Position numbers and translations under genes: made by a program
The notes under the pieces: generated by a model
What the model was told of the DNA's origin: nothing
The model's input: the letters and a program-made list of their open reading frames with translations, nothing else
Database searches by the model: none
In this document: piece by piece, positions 7,692 to 17,262 of the stretch
Layout of the letters: the number at the start of each line of letters is the position of its first letter
Numbering within the stretch: the first letter of the stretch is position 1
From: CAYFLR01 sp964343805
GTDB taxonomy: Bacteria; Bdellovibrionota_B; Oligoflexia; CAYFLR01
NCBI GenBank assembly: GCA_964343805.1
Contig: CAYFLR010000004.1
Span: 149,811 to 213,810 of the forward strand
Length of the DNA: 64,000 nucleotides
Reading direction: 5' to 3'

Positions 7692-10262
7692 TTAGTAAAG
7701 GGGAACAAGTTCCTTAAAGTCAAAAAGTTCTTGCTCTTTGAGGTAAGTCACTTTGAATTGAGCTGCCACGCGTCCATACCTTCTAATTGCCAAAATAAAT
7801 TCATTGGTAGGAGTTTTGAACCAGGGTTCTCGGCGAATTGATTTTTTGGTGAGGACTTTGATTCGCTGTTTTTTGATTTCAGCCAGCACTTCTGCACTGA
7901 ATCTAAATTTTTGCTCGTCTAAATAGACAATTTGTCCTGGCGAGTAATGGGTAAAGATGAGAGGAATTTTCAATGGGAAACGAAGAGGATAGTTATTTCT
8001 AAACCGTTCTTTGGTCCACCATTTGGTATTCAGATGAGGAGTACTGTAGGATGAATCTTGGTTATGAGCAAAGGGAATATTAATGGGAAGTAAGCTAAGA
8101 TATCCTTTTACCGTATGTTGTTGGTCCCAAACATCTTGGTGATCGGTCAACTCTTCATTTGTTTTATCTAGAAACACCAGCGAGAGGTCTGTTGTTGTCA
8201 TTTCTAGCTTCTCTCTAATGACCAGGGTTTGCAGGCTTCCCTTTTGAGCACTTACCTTTACCGAAGTCTTGGGGAATGTTAGAGGATTTTCAAGAGAACC
8301 TCTGGCTTCTCTGACAAGAGCTGCCCCTGCAGGGATCTTCAATTCGGGTCTGCTGGGTGCAAAAAACTGAAATACACCGGTATAATTAATTTGCTTATCT
8401 CTGATAAAAATATCCTGATGAATGGGCTCCACAACACTGATATGGTTAAAGTCTGTTTGCAAAGAGGTGGGTAAGTCTGGAGTCTTGAATAGGAGCTGAT
8501 CACTTTGATTAAAGAGAGATATGGTGAGGGATTTCGGTGGAGTTAAAAAATACCAAGATTCTTCATAAGAAAATAGCCCTTCATTAACAGGGAACTCGGC
8601 AATCTTTTTATTTTTAACATCGTGAAGTACAATTTTTGTTGCCTGTGATTGGATTGAGGGAGAGACCTTCCCTGCTATTTTTAATGAACTAAGAGAAAAC
8701 TTCCAATTAATTATTTTGATTTGATCTGTTTTAAGTTTCTCTCCGCTATAAGAACTGAGTCCTTCCAGTGTTTTCGATGGTGAAGCCATATGTTCTGGGA
8801 GTTTTAGGGTAGGGATTTCTTCACTTTCAGTTTCCAGGCTTTTTGCATGAAAAGCCTGAAGTACTTCATAACTGACTTTCTGATTGGCTTTCAAATGTCC
8901 TTTATTATTTACCTGGGGATTTCCTGCAAACCAGACAAAGTCTGGTGAAGTTTCACCATCTCCTTTGAGGGAATCACCTGTCCATTCTCCTCCTAATATA
9001 TTTAACGCTTCATCCATCTCAATAATGGCCGTATAACTAACATCTTTTTTCACCAGGGTGGAGGGTTGATAAAGTCCTTTTATAGAACCTGGGATTAAGA
9101 GATTGCTCCCCGCATGGGTTCCTTGGTCACTCAAGGTGATATCCATTTGTACATGAATTAGGAAGCTGGTATTTTCTGCCGCATGAGGGTAAGCAGCTTT
9201 TATTTCAGCATTATCATAATCAATCAAATAGGAATCTACCTTGTCTAAAAACTCTTTACCCGGTTTTGATAACAATTTATCTGCTTTGGTGGTGGAAATA
9301 GGATACATTTTCTCATCAAAAGGGATAAAAGAAATTTTGGTATCAACAATGGGGTAATTCCATACTGCAGCGGTTTTATCTAACTCAAAAGCGAAAGGGC
9401 TTTGGGCAACTCCTATACGATTTAAAAGAGCAATAAATAGAGCACCTGGATTCACATCTCTGCAGGTGAGGTCTTTGATTCGACCTTTCTCATCTCGTTG
9501 AGGATTTTCTTCATCACAGCGATCTCCTAGGAATTTTGACCGAGTTAAATTATAGTAGGCGAGGGCCATGAGCGCTTTAATGTCATTGGGATAAAAGGTG
9601 ATTTCAAAACCCTCAGGATTGATGATTTTAATTTCTCTTCTGGGCTCTTTAACTTTCATTGCGGCAGCCGCAATTCCATTACAAAAGCCTTCCCAGGTGG
9701 CGCTGGTTTCGTTTTTTAATTCTCCTCTTAACGAGAGTTCAATGGTGGTGGCGGAAAAGTTATAATCTCCCACTGCGAGATCATATTTTTCAATGGGACT
9801 GAGGCCTTTCATCCACTTTTGTGATTTTTTATTTCCTTTTTTAGCCTCTAAGAGGCGCCTAAATACAGTTTGAGGTCTATGAATTTGGTATCCTAAAAAG
9901 TTGGAGACAGAGCTTTCTTGCCATCTTGCTGCCACTCCATTCAACATTTCTGGCCAAAAAGTGGTATTCCAAGGGAGTTGATCTTCTTTAATATGAAGCC
10001 TGTTACCAAAAAGAGAGGGATCCTCCCCATTAGATATTTCTCTTTTGTATTCTAAGAAACCCTCTAAATTTCTCATTACCCAACCATAGGGCAACCCCTC
10101 ATTGGGAATATTAGAAATATGACTGGCAGCTTTGCCATTTTCATTCCGAAGACGATAGGATTCCAAAATACGACTGTTAGATTTCTTACAACTTAGCAAT
10201 AAGAATTGAGAAGTAATTATGCATGAGAGAATAAGAAATATTTTATTTTTTTTACTGGGCAT
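7692..10262 (-). CDS. Large lipoprotein with transglutaminase-elicitor-like domain
   Basis: The N-terminus is a lipoprotein signal (LLLSC, Cys25). Residues about 185-310 match my memory of the TGase_elicitor family: WEGFCNG with putative nucleophile C194, then NDIKALMALAYY, GDRC, CRDVNPGA and VWNYPIVD. In that family I recall a His in NPGxxH; here the position is Phe276, so activity is uncertain. The remaining 540 residues are beta-rich and may form Ig-like domains. It is 6 bases downstream of the M48 protease gene, with a GGAGAT binding site, so the two are probably co-expressed envelope proteins. Confidence 0.6.
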   Translation of the reverse strand: MPSKKNKIFLILSCIITSQFLLLSCKKSNSRILESYRLRNENGKAASHISNIPNEGLPYGWVMRNLEGFLEYKREISNGEDPSLFGNRLHIKEDQLPWNTTFWPEMLNGVAARWQESSVSNFLGYQIHRPQTVFRRLLEAKKGNKKSQKWMKGLSPIEKYDLAVGDYNFSATTIELSLRGELKNETSATWEGFCNGIAAAAMKVKEPRREIKIINPEGFEITFYPNDIKALMALAYYNLTRSKFLGDRCDEENPQRDEKGRIKDLTCRDVNPGALFIALLNRIGVAQSPFAFELDKTAAVWNYPIVDTKISFIPFDEKMYPISTTKADKLLSKPGKEFLDKVDSYLIDYDNAEIKAAYPHAAENTSFLIHVQMDITLSDQGTHAGSNLLIPGSIKGLYQPSTLVKKDVSYTAIIEMDEALNILGGEWTGDSLKGDGETSPDFVWFAGNPQVNNKGHLKANQKVSYEVLQAFHAKSLETESEEIPTLKLPEHMASPSKTLEGLSSYSGEKLKTDQIKIINWKFSLSSLKIAGKVSPSIQSQATKIVLHDVKNKKIAEFPVNEGLFSYEESWYFLTPPKSLTISLFNQSDQLLFKTPDLPTSLQTDFNHISVVEPIHQDIFIRDKQINYTGVFQFFAPSRPELKIPAGAALVREARGSLENPLTFPKTSVKVSAQKGSLQTLVIREKLEMTTTDLSLVFLDKTNEELTDHQDVWDQQHTVKGYLSLLPINIPFAHNQDSSYSTPHLNTKWWTKERFRNNYPLRFPLKIPLIFTHYSPGQIVYLDEQKFRFSAEVLAEIKKQRIKVLTKKSIRREPWFKTPTNEFILAIRRYGRVAAQFKVTYLKEQELFDFKELVPLY

Positions 10263-10268
10263 GGAAGA

Positions 10269-11099
10269 TTATCTCCGCTGTCCTTGCTGATTATACTCTT
10301 CTTCCCATTCTCCTGTACTTGAGCTAAAAGGCTCTTGTTGCATTATATGAAAACATTGCTCTAAAGAAGAGGGAATTAAATCATCGTTGCCGTTTTGACA
10401 GGATCCACTTACCAAAGTGACAAAGAAATCCGCACGATCATAAGAGAGTGGGTGAGTGCTTAAATAGGTTTCTAATCTTTGTTGATCTCGGCTGCCACTG
10501 GATTTAGAGAGGGTGGCCATTTTTTGCCAGAGAGTCATACCTGCTTTAGGATTAAAACCTGCATTCCAAGCATAAACCATTCCCTTATAGTCTGCTTCAT
10601 GTTCTTGTTTACGGCTGAAAGAGTTATTTTGTAGTGAGGCGGTTATAGCTCCCACTTGGACAGCAACATCAGTGCTATCAGTGACTTGATGGGCGACAAT
10701 ACCAGTAGCAATTCCAACTAAAATAGAAGTTCCTAAATTTCCGATAATGGAATCAAAGTGCTTCAAAGTAATATGAGCAAATTCATGGCCACAAATAACA
10801 GCCAGTTCGTCATCATTGGCGACAAAATTAAGCATGGCGGTAGTTATTGTGACTCCCCCTTCTTTATCGGCATAGGCATTGATGGTGTCACTCTCACTGA
10901 CATTGAGATGTTTAATCATATCTCTTTCTTCAGGGGTCATAATACTGAATAGTCGACCACAAACACGGTGGACTCGATCCGCTTGTGATTTCTGTTCTAT
11001 AGATAGAACCTGCGAACCCTCACTTTTTCTAGACTTACAGGAAACCTGTCCAATCAGTGAAATTAATAAAATAATGACTAAAAACCCTGTTTTTTTCAT
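10269..11099 (-). CDS. M48-family zinc metalloprotease lipoprotein
   Basis: The preferred start is the ATG at 11099 (GGGAGAG upstream) rather than the longer frame to 11135. The signal peptide ends in a lipobox with Cys21. The zinc-binding HEFAH (H105, E106, H109) and downstream E168 in EHEADYKG are complete, as in BepA/LoiP-type periplasmic proteases that work on outer-membrane proteins. A hydrophobic stretch after the HExxH helix (about 118-136) is typical of the family. It is the first gene of an apparent two-gene operon with the TGase-like lipoprotein. Confidence 0.88.
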   Translation of the reverse strand: MKKTGFLVIILLISLIGQVSCKSRKSEGSQVLSIEQKSQADRVHRVCGRLFSIMTPEERDMIKHLNVSESDTINAYADKEGGVTITTAMLNFVANDDELAVICGHEFAHITLKHFDSIIGNLGTSILVGIATGIVAHQVTDSTDVAVQVGAITASLQNNSFSRKQEHEADYKGMVYAWNAGFNPKAGMTLWQKMATLSKSSGSRDQQRLETYLSTHPLSYDRADFFVTLVSGSCQNGNDDLIPSSLEQCFHIMQQEPFSSSTGEWEEEYNQQGQRR

Positions 11100-11256
11100 G
11101 ACACTCTCTCCCTTAGGGTGAATCATATTTAGCACCTTTAAAATTAATTGCTTTCGATCTTCGGATCGAAAGAAGGCCTTAAAGACTTTAGGGAATTGTA
11201 AAAAAAGACAAATTTATTAAATAAAACAGGTGATTATATGTGGATAAAATAACAAA

Positions 11257-11285
11257 AAAACCCTCATCACCTGGATGAGGGTTTT
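11257..11285. terminator. Terminator hairpin (bidirectional)
   Basis: AAAACCCTCATC and GATGAGGGTTTT form a 12-bp stem with a 5-base loop and A/T runs on both sides. It is placed to stop the minus-strand Gln/Glu-rich lipoprotein gene. Confidence 0.8.
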
Positions 11286-11328
11286 GATTTATCAGTAAAC
11301 TTAAGAATGGGGGGGGGAATTCTTAAGC

Positions 11329-12369
11329 TTATTGCTGTATTTGATCTTGGACACTTGGCTGAATAGGTGAGTCAATGTCCCAATCTCCGGGAGCTGCATT
11401 TCTTTCAGAGTAATAGCTGGAGGTTGTATGATTATATTCTTTTTGTTCCTGCTCTTGATCTTGCTCTTGAACTTGCTCCTGCTCTTGATCTTGTTCCTGC
11501 TCTTGTTCACTGCTCTTATCAGAAGTAGATCCAGTATTTTCGTATTGGGTAGTAGTATCTTGGTAGGGTCCTTCACTTTGATATTGTTCTTGCTCTTGCT
11601 CCTGATACTGCTCTTGCTCTTCGCTTTGTTGTTGATTTTGCTCTTGGTTTTGTTCCTGCTCCTGCTCTTGTTTCTGGTCTTGGACTGTTTCCTGTTTTAC
11701 ACTGCCTTGAATAGTCGTTTGATTAGTAGATCTGGTGTCATGCTCCACTGCTTGCTCTTCAAATTCATAGACGGTACTGTTACTGGCGGCTTCTTCTTTA
11801 GGTCTAACAGGGTTGAGGCTGTCATATCGTTCTTTTAAGTCTTGGTATTTTTTCTTGGCTTCAGCCAGGTCGTTTTCAGCCTTATTTTGATCTTGCTGCT
11901 GCTGTATTTCAACACATTCTTCCATTAAATCATCAACTTCTTTAGCGAGTAGACGCAATTCCTGTCGTTCATTTAGATCTGTAATCTGATCTTTACTACT
12001 TTTAACTCCACCTTGTAGGATTTCAAGGTCTGTTATAAGATCGGAGACCTCTTTGGTGATAACTACTTCAGCGCTAGCTAGAGCAACATCGGTAGGCTCA
12101 GCACCTGATAATTCTTCCTCTCCAATATTTGGTAAAGGGATATTCGCTTCACCCACATTGGTGGTGGCCAGACTGGTGCTGTCACCTTCAGAACCATCTG
12201 TAATTACAGTGAAATCAGATTCACCAACTTCAGGAATCTGCTCTCCCTTATCCATTTTTTCTACGGTGCGGGGGGTTCGCTTTTGTTGTTTTTGACAACC
12301 TGCCAATAGGAGGGTAAAAACTGTGAGTCCACAAATAAGCTGGATAAGTAGTTTTGTTATATTTTTCAT
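11329..12369 (-). CDS. Gln/Glu-repeat lipoprotein
   Basis: A lipoprotein signal ends in LLAGC. The middle (about residues 85-180) is acidic and predicted helical/coiled coil. The C-terminal third is dominated by EQ dipeptide repeats in two blocks (around residues 230-262 and 287-315) separated by a Ser/Thr/Tyr-rich linker. Such extended, highly polar segments may span the periplasm or cover the surface; no known domain is visible. The underlying DNA is a CTTG/CTCCTG-type low-complexity tract that could change length by slippage. The start has GGGAG upstream. Confidence 0.75.
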   Translation of the reverse strand: MKNITKLLIQLICGLTVFTLLLAGCQKQQKRTPRTVEKMDKGEQIPEVGESDFTVITDGSEGDSTSLATTNVGEANIPLPNIGEEELSGAEPTDVALASAEVVITKEVSDLITDLEILQGGVKSSKDQITDLNERQELRLLAKEVDDLMEECVEIQQQQDQNKAENDLAEAKKKYQDLKERYDSLNPVRPKEEAASNSTVYEFEEQAVEHDTRSTNQTTIQGSVKQETVQDQKQEQEQEQNQEQNQQQSEEQEQYQEQEQEQYQSEGPYQDTTTQYENTGSTSDKSSEQEQEQDQEQEQVQEQDQEQEQKEYNHTTSSYYSERNAAPGDWDIDSPIQPSVQDQIQQ

Positions 12370-12707
12370 CTGATGGCTCCCTTTTGTATCATCATGATTT
12401 CCATTTCCATGGAACTATTTTTTAAGCGGGGGCAAACTTTGAAACCCTTACAGGCTACAATTCGTCCCGCCCAATGTTTTTGCAAAGCCTATGCCATTTA
12501 TTAAGTTTCAGTCTATCTCTTGATTTTACTCGCTATTCTTATCGGCGGAATTTTTCATTTATTGAGAACTGTTTAAACTTTAGACAGCCTGGTGAAGAGT
12601 TGTCTATATTTTGATCAATTTTTTTTGTTCAAGATACTAAAAAATGTGTCGATAACCCAAAGAGCGATTTATTGATAGGGTTTAACCTAATAAAACTGAG
12701 GCGTAAT
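12370..12707. other. Spacer between divergent lipoprotein genes
   Basis: These 338 bases separate the minus-strand Gln/Glu lipoprotein and the plus-strand five-repeat lipoprotein, so they contain both promoters. I see no short gene with a good ribosome binding site and no clear palindrome. Confidence 0.45.
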
Positions 12708-14522
12708 ATGAAGGGATTCATCATTCTACTAGTATTGATCACTGGGGTATCTTGTATTCGGCTGGATAAAGATAAAAAGTCCACCTTAAAAGATAGTCGA
12801 GGGGGTGGTACCTCAGAAGCTGCCGAAGCATTAATTGATCGAGCAAAAGATATTAAAGATGATTTAGATTTGGAAGGGTACAGCCCTGAAAAAGCTGGAA
12901 TTCCTGTCAGCCTTACTAACGATAGTATTAAGAATTTAAAAAGCAAGAACCGTTGTTGGCGTGAAAATATCCGAGATGTTTATCTCCCGCAAAATGCTTC
13001 CGATGAAGTGGCTTTTGGAGAACTTGCCTACTGTCTATTTTGGCATCGCCAATTAGGCTATGGTGTGAAAGTGGGGATTCGAGATGGCTATATAGGGAAA
13101 AGTCACCAAGGGCGTTTTGTAATTGATAGATCTCAGTTTGATCACACTGCTAAAAAGGTTTATAACATTGTTGCCAGCCTGCGGCAGAAAGGTATTTCTA
13201 CCTATCGTGATTTCTTAGCCGTTCCTTCCAATAGTCCCTTGTCAGTGAGTAAAAATGGAAAAATAGAGGTTCCTTATAACATCGGAGATGATTCCTTAAT
13301 TCAGTTTATGCGCCTTTACCCTAGCTATCCCATTAAGTTTATCTTAAATCGACCCACTGATAATTTTAATACTGAAGCCATCAATGGCTATCATCAAAAG
13401 ATGGCAGTTGCTCTCAATGTTATTTCTGAAGCCCTTACTGAGGTGGAAGGCAAACTAGGTAAGTATGTGCCCTTTAAATTCTTAATCGGTCCAACGAGTA
13501 TTGTAAAAATGGTTCGCTATCGTAAGATGGATCGAAGGGTTGTTCAGGTTGAATTGCCTTATAATGTATCTAAAAAAGAGCTGGTCCTCATGTTAGTCAA
13601 TCATCTTGATACCAGAGGATACTTTTTAATTCCGGAACAAAAACCGAAAAACACCGCAGGTTTTATTACCATGGTAAAAATAAAAGGAAACCCTAGCAAT
13701 GGTTTAGACTCCTATTTTAATACTCTTGAACGAGCCTATGGAGAGGGAATCGCTAACACCAATACCGCAATTAAAGGCATGTTTAATTATTTCGATCAAG
13801 GACATGATTATTATGTTCCTGAATTTAACTTTATTCCCTTTGTGTTCAGTATTGGTCCAAAAAGTTATATGCCACTTTCCGGGTTCCGGAAATTATTAGG
13901 TAAGAGAAGACTCTATATTGAGTTTCCATATGATTTACCCGCAAATGATATTTTGTTAATTGCTCGTAATAAATTAAGAGGCTTAAAATTCACCTACTCC
14001 TTAAAAAGTGATAAAAAGCCAGGAATCAGTAAAGAGGAGTATTTAAAAGGGATTCGCACCATTGAGAGAACCATCACTAAACTACCTCGTTCCATTTACG
14101 ATGATGCTATTTCTTATATAACATTTAGAATCGGTCCGAGTTATTTCTATCCTGCTGTTTCTAATAAACAGGTAAAATTCCCTAACTTTAAAACCAAAGG
14201 TAATATCATCACCATTCCTAACGATATCTCTTCCGGAGATCTGCTCCGATTCTTAAGACTCTATCATGCAGGTTATAAGGTGCTTTGGCATAAAGATGTA
14301 GGGGGGGTGAAAAACTTCCTTCAAGGATTAACCACCTTCTTTGACGTGGTAGAGCACTTTGAAAACAGTTCCCATTCTGAGCTAGCTGCTTTCAAACGAA
14401 AGTTCAAAATGTTTCAAAACAGAGAGAGTGATTTTCAATTAGAAATTTCTGATACTGAAGTATTCAGAGTTCCTTTCACCGCCACTAAGGAAGAAATGAT
14501 ACGCTTTTTAAGTCGGTATTAG
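12708..14522 (+). CDS. Lipoprotein with about five tandem copies of an unnamed repeat
   Basis: The start is the ATG at 12708 (GAGGCG upstream), giving a signal peptide with lipobox GVSC. The body contains about five divergent copies of a unit of 75-100 residues. Each has a helical segment, then F-x-IGP-x-S or equivalent, then a strand ending in E/I-x-[IVF]-P-[YFN]-[DN], then a helix like D-x-L-x-x-x-R-L-Y. Instances of the end motif are EVPYNIGDDSLIQFMRLY, VELPYNVSKKELVLML, IEFPYDLPANDILLIARN, ITIPNDISSGDLLRFLRLY and FRVPFTATKEEMIRFLSRY. I do not recognise the family; an envelope structural or binding role is a guess. Confidence 0.7.
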   Translation: MKGFIILLVLITGVSCIRLDKDKKSTLKDSRGGGTSEAAEALIDRAKDIKDDLDLEGYSPEKAGIPVSLTNDSIKNLKSKNRCWRENIRDVYLPQNASDEVAFGELAYCLFWHRQLGYGVKVGIRDGYIGKSHQGRFVIDRSQFDHTAKKVYNIVASLRQKGISTYRDFLAVPSNSPLSVSKNGKIEVPYNIGDDSLIQFMRLYPSYPIKFILNRPTDNFNTEAINGYHQKMAVALNVISEALTEVEGKLGKYVPFKFLIGPTSIVKMVRYRKMDRRVVQVELPYNVSKKELVLMLVNHLDTRGYFLIPEQKPKNTAGFITMVKIKGNPSNGLDSYFNTLERAYGEGIANTNTAIKGMFNYFDQGHDYYVPEFNFIPFVFSIGPKSYMPLSGFRKLLGKRRLYIEFPYDLPANDILLIARNKLRGLKFTYSLKSDKKPGISKEEYLKGIRTIERTITKLPRSIYDDAISYITFRIGPSYFYPAVSNKQVKFPNFKTKGNIITIPNDISSGDLLRFLRLYHAGYKVLWHKDVGGVKNFLQGLTTFFDVVEHFENSSHSELAAFKRKFKMFQNRESDFQLEISDTEVFRVPFTATKEEMIRFLSRY

Positions 14523-14530
14523 ATTTCCGG

Positions 14531-15991
14531 TTAAAGGCTTTCTAGCACTCCACTTTCTTGATTAAAATCCTTAATTTGTTGATCCCATTTTTCAATTTGG
14601 CTGAAAGTATTTTGGAAAAACTTGCGGTCTTCCCAAAGTTGGTTGAGATCAGAGAGGCTACGCTCTTGTTGTTCTACCCAAGTGAAGTATTTTAAATTAT
14701 GCCTGGCCCGGCGGTCGGCGTAGGTTAATTCTTTTAGTTCGGAAGTGCTTACATTTTTAATACCATTAAAGGCAGCTATAGATTCTTCTAGACCAAAGTC
14801 TCCTTGTAGTTCTTGTTCTTCTTGTAAACGAGAACTGTAGAGTTCCATAGAGTCTGTCGCCACAGAAAAAATCACATCTTGTTCTGATAGTTCATAGTAT
14901 TTAGCCGTTTTGATGGCTCCCAGGAGGTTCCCAATGCCTGATATGCCGAGAAGGTGAAGCCTGCTTATGGTCTCTTCAGGAACACCTTGCTTTAATAAAT
15001 AAGATTGTCCCTCTTTTTCATTAAAAAGCCTCATTAAATCAATGCAGAGTTGGTCCTTAATGGCTGCTACCACATCAGTGTTTCGAACGTTATGAATCCA
15101 AGGTACATGCTTATCGCCGATGCCTTCAATGCGATGAGCTCCAAAGCCATTTTCTAGAAGGGTAGGGCATTCTGCCGCTTCACAGGCTGTGATTTTAACT
15201 TTGGGGTATTTCGTTTTTAAATAATCCCCCGCGGATATAGTACCTGCTGAACCGGTTGAGCTAATAAATGCTGCCAGCTCCTCTCCTTTATTAAGTTTTT
15301 CATAAGCTTCACCAATGGAAGGACCAGTGACGCCAAAATGCCAACAGGCGTTGCCCCATTCTTCGAATTGGTTAAAGATAGTGCAGTCAGGTCTGTTCTT
15401 TTTTATATCCCAGCATTTATCATAGATTTCTTTGACATTGGATTCAGAGCCTGGGGTTTTAATAATTTCAGCACCAATTTTCTCAAGCCAGGCAAATCGC
15501 TCGGCACTCATTTCTTCGGGTAGAATTGCCACCGCATCGCAACCTAATAAATGAGAATCAAATGCTCCCCCTCGGCAGTAGTTTCCCGTTGATGGCCATA
15601 CAGCTTTTTGATTAACCGGGTCAAATTCACCAGCCAAAATTTTAGGAACTAAACAGCCATAGGCTGCTCCTACTTTATGAGCTCCGGTAGGAAACCATTT
15701 GCCCACCATCATAATTATTCTGGCTTTTACACCTGATAGAGAGGAAGGGATTTCTAAGGTATTTACTTCCCCATAACCACCGCCATTGGCAATTGGCTCG
15801 TTCTTCCAACTAATACGAAAGAGATTGAGAGGATGAGGGTCCCAAAGAGAAATAGTTTTAAGTGCCTCTTTTATTTTATTAGGAATTAAAGATGGGTCCC
15901 TCATTTCTGCAAAAGTGGGAAGCACTATCTTTTTTTCTTTAGCTCTTTTAATGGCATTTTGATAGGGGAGGGTTTGCTTTATATCACTCAT
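14531..15991 (-). CDS. PLP-dependent enzyme, fold type II
   Basis: The 486-residue protein belongs to the tryptophan synthase beta/cysteine synthase/threonine synthase superfamily. It has a PLP lysine in GAHKVGAAYG, substrate loop PSTGNYCRGGA, and phosphate-binding-like SSTGSAGTISAG. The reaction is not evident; it could be a beta-replacement/elimination enzyme or an ammonia-lyase. Its ATG overlaps the stop of the threonine synthase-like gene by four bases (ATGA), with AAGGAG inside the upstream gene, so they are translationally coupled and probably act in one pathway. Confidence 0.75.
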   Translation of the reverse strand: MSDIKQTLPYQNAIKRAKEKKIVLPTFAEMRDPSLIPNKIKEALKTISLWDPHPLNLFRISWKNEPIANGGGYGEVNTLEIPSSLSGVKARIIMMVGKWFPTGAHKVGAAYGCLVPKILAGEFDPVNQKAVWPSTGNYCRGGAFDSHLLGCDAVAILPEEMSAERFAWLEKIGAEIIKTPGSESNVKEIYDKCWDIKKNRPDCTIFNQFEEWGNACWHFGVTGPSIGEAYEKLNKGEELAAFISSTGSAGTISAGDYLKTKYPKVKITACEAAECPTLLENGFGAHRIEGIGDKHVPWIHNVRNTDVVAAIKDQLCIDLMRLFNEKEGQSYLLKQGVPEETISRLHLLGISGIGNLLGAIKTAKYYELSEQDVIFSVATDSMELYSSRLQEEQELQGDFGLEESIAAFNGIKNVSTSELKELTYADRRARHNLKYFTWVEQQERSLSDLNQLWEDRKFFQNTFSQIEKWDQQIKDFNQESGVLESL

Positions 15992-17205
15992 TTTATCTCC
16001 TTCTGGGCTATTTCTTCTTGCAGTGATTTTAAATTTGGTGAAATGCTATCTGGTGTCTCACAGAGAGTTAAAGCAGATTTCATATCTTTAAGACCGTTAC
16101 CGGTGACCAATAGCATTACCTTTTGTTTTGAAAATAAAGATGAATCTTTTAAGAGGGCTGCTGTTGTCACGGCAGCTGAGGGTTCTGCGAATATCCCAGT
16201 TTGTTGTGCTAAATAGAGAGCTCCTGCTTTGATCTCTTCATCTGTGACAGTTATGGCGAACCCTTTTGATTCTTTGATTGCTTTTAGGGCTGCCAGACCG
16301 TCTTTAGGAAGCTCTACACTGATACTATCCGCAATGGTTTTTACTCTAGTGGGTGCTGGAAGATCATTTTTTTTAAAGGCCTTATAAATGGATTGGCTAC
16401 CTTCTGCCTGGACAGCCACCAAGCGAGGAAGACGGTCAATTTTCTTAACTTTGTATAGATCTGAAAGACCTTTCCAAAGACCGCTAATTATATTTCCATC
16501 TCCCACCGGAACCAAAATCATATCTGGCATTTTAAAAGAGAGTTGGAGTGCTAATTCGATTGAACAGAGTTTCTTTCCTTCGCGAGTGAGGGGATTATAG
16601 CCGGTATTTCGGTTATACCAATTAAAATGATTTGATGCTTCTATACATAAAGCAAAAGCGTCATCGTAGGTTCCTTTTACGGGAAAAACTTTGGCTCCAT
16701 AAACCAGGAGTTGGACCAATTTGGCTTGAGGAATAGCTTCAGGTACAAAAATGATAGGTTTAATACCTTTTCCTGCAGCTAAGCAAGCAAGAGATGAGGC
16801 GGCATTCCCTGTTGAAGCGGTACAAACAGTGTCAATTTTATGCTGTAATGCGGCAGCAATAATAAGAGAACTGGCTCTATCTTTAAATGACAGGCTGGGG
16901 TTCCTGGTTTCGTCTTTAAAAAGCAATTCCTTTAGCCCGAGTTCTTTAGCTAGTGGATGGAAAGAGTGGATGGGTGTCGGATTGATCATTACTTTTTCTA
17001 AATATTGAGGGGAAACTGGGAGCAAAGGAGCAAAGTCATTTAGTATTTGATACCTAATGGATGAGGAGGTGGTGGTTTTTATGGTTTGACCGTAATCGTA
17101 AACCACCTGCATATTTTCATTGCATTTAGGGCATTGATAGTTTTGTATATGAAACGGTATTTCATGCTGGCAAGAGATACATTGTAAGAAAAACTGACTC
17201 TTCAT
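15988..17205 (-). CDS. thrC: Threonine synthase-like PLP enzyme
   Basis: An N-terminal zinc-ribbon-like segment with CxxC and CPKC (residues 10-30) precedes a fold type II PLP domain. This domain has the PLP lysine in SFKDRAS, TASTGNAASSLA, and the glycine-rich VPVGDGNIISG. This layout is usual for threonine synthases that turn O-phosphohomoserine into threonine. No other threonine-pathway gene is nearby. It is the first gene of a coupled pair with the second PLP enzyme and diverges from folC across a 57-bp gap. Confidence 0.75.
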   Translation of the reverse strand: MKSQFFLQCISCQHEIPFHIQNYQCPKCNENMQVVYDYGQTIKTTTSSSIRYQILNDFAPLLPVSPQYLEKVMINPTPIHSFHPLAKELGLKELLFKDETRNPSLSFKDRASSLIIAAALQHKIDTVCTASTGNAASSLACLAAGKGIKPIIFVPEAIPQAKLVQLLVYGAKVFPVKGTYDDAFALCIEASNHFNWYNRNTGYNPLTREGKKLCSIELALQLSFKMPDMILVPVGDGNIISGLWKGLSDLYKVKKIDRLPRLVAVQAEGSQSIYKAFKKNDLPAPTRVKTIADSISVELPKDGLAALKAIKESKGFAITVTDEEIKAGALYLAQQTGIFAEPSAAVTTAALLKDSSLFSKQKVMLLVTGNGLKDMKSALTLCETPDSISPNLKSLQEEIAQKEIK

Positions 17206-17262
17206 AGTAACTGAAAACCATAACCTAAATGTGGTCCTAAGTCAAAGTCATCTAGATAGGGT

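Noticed and set aside
11428..11838. Long plus-strand ORF of almost pure Leu/Ile/Phe
   Set aside because: It is the antisense shadow of the Gln/Glu repeat tract (CTT/CTC codons) and has no ribosome binding site.
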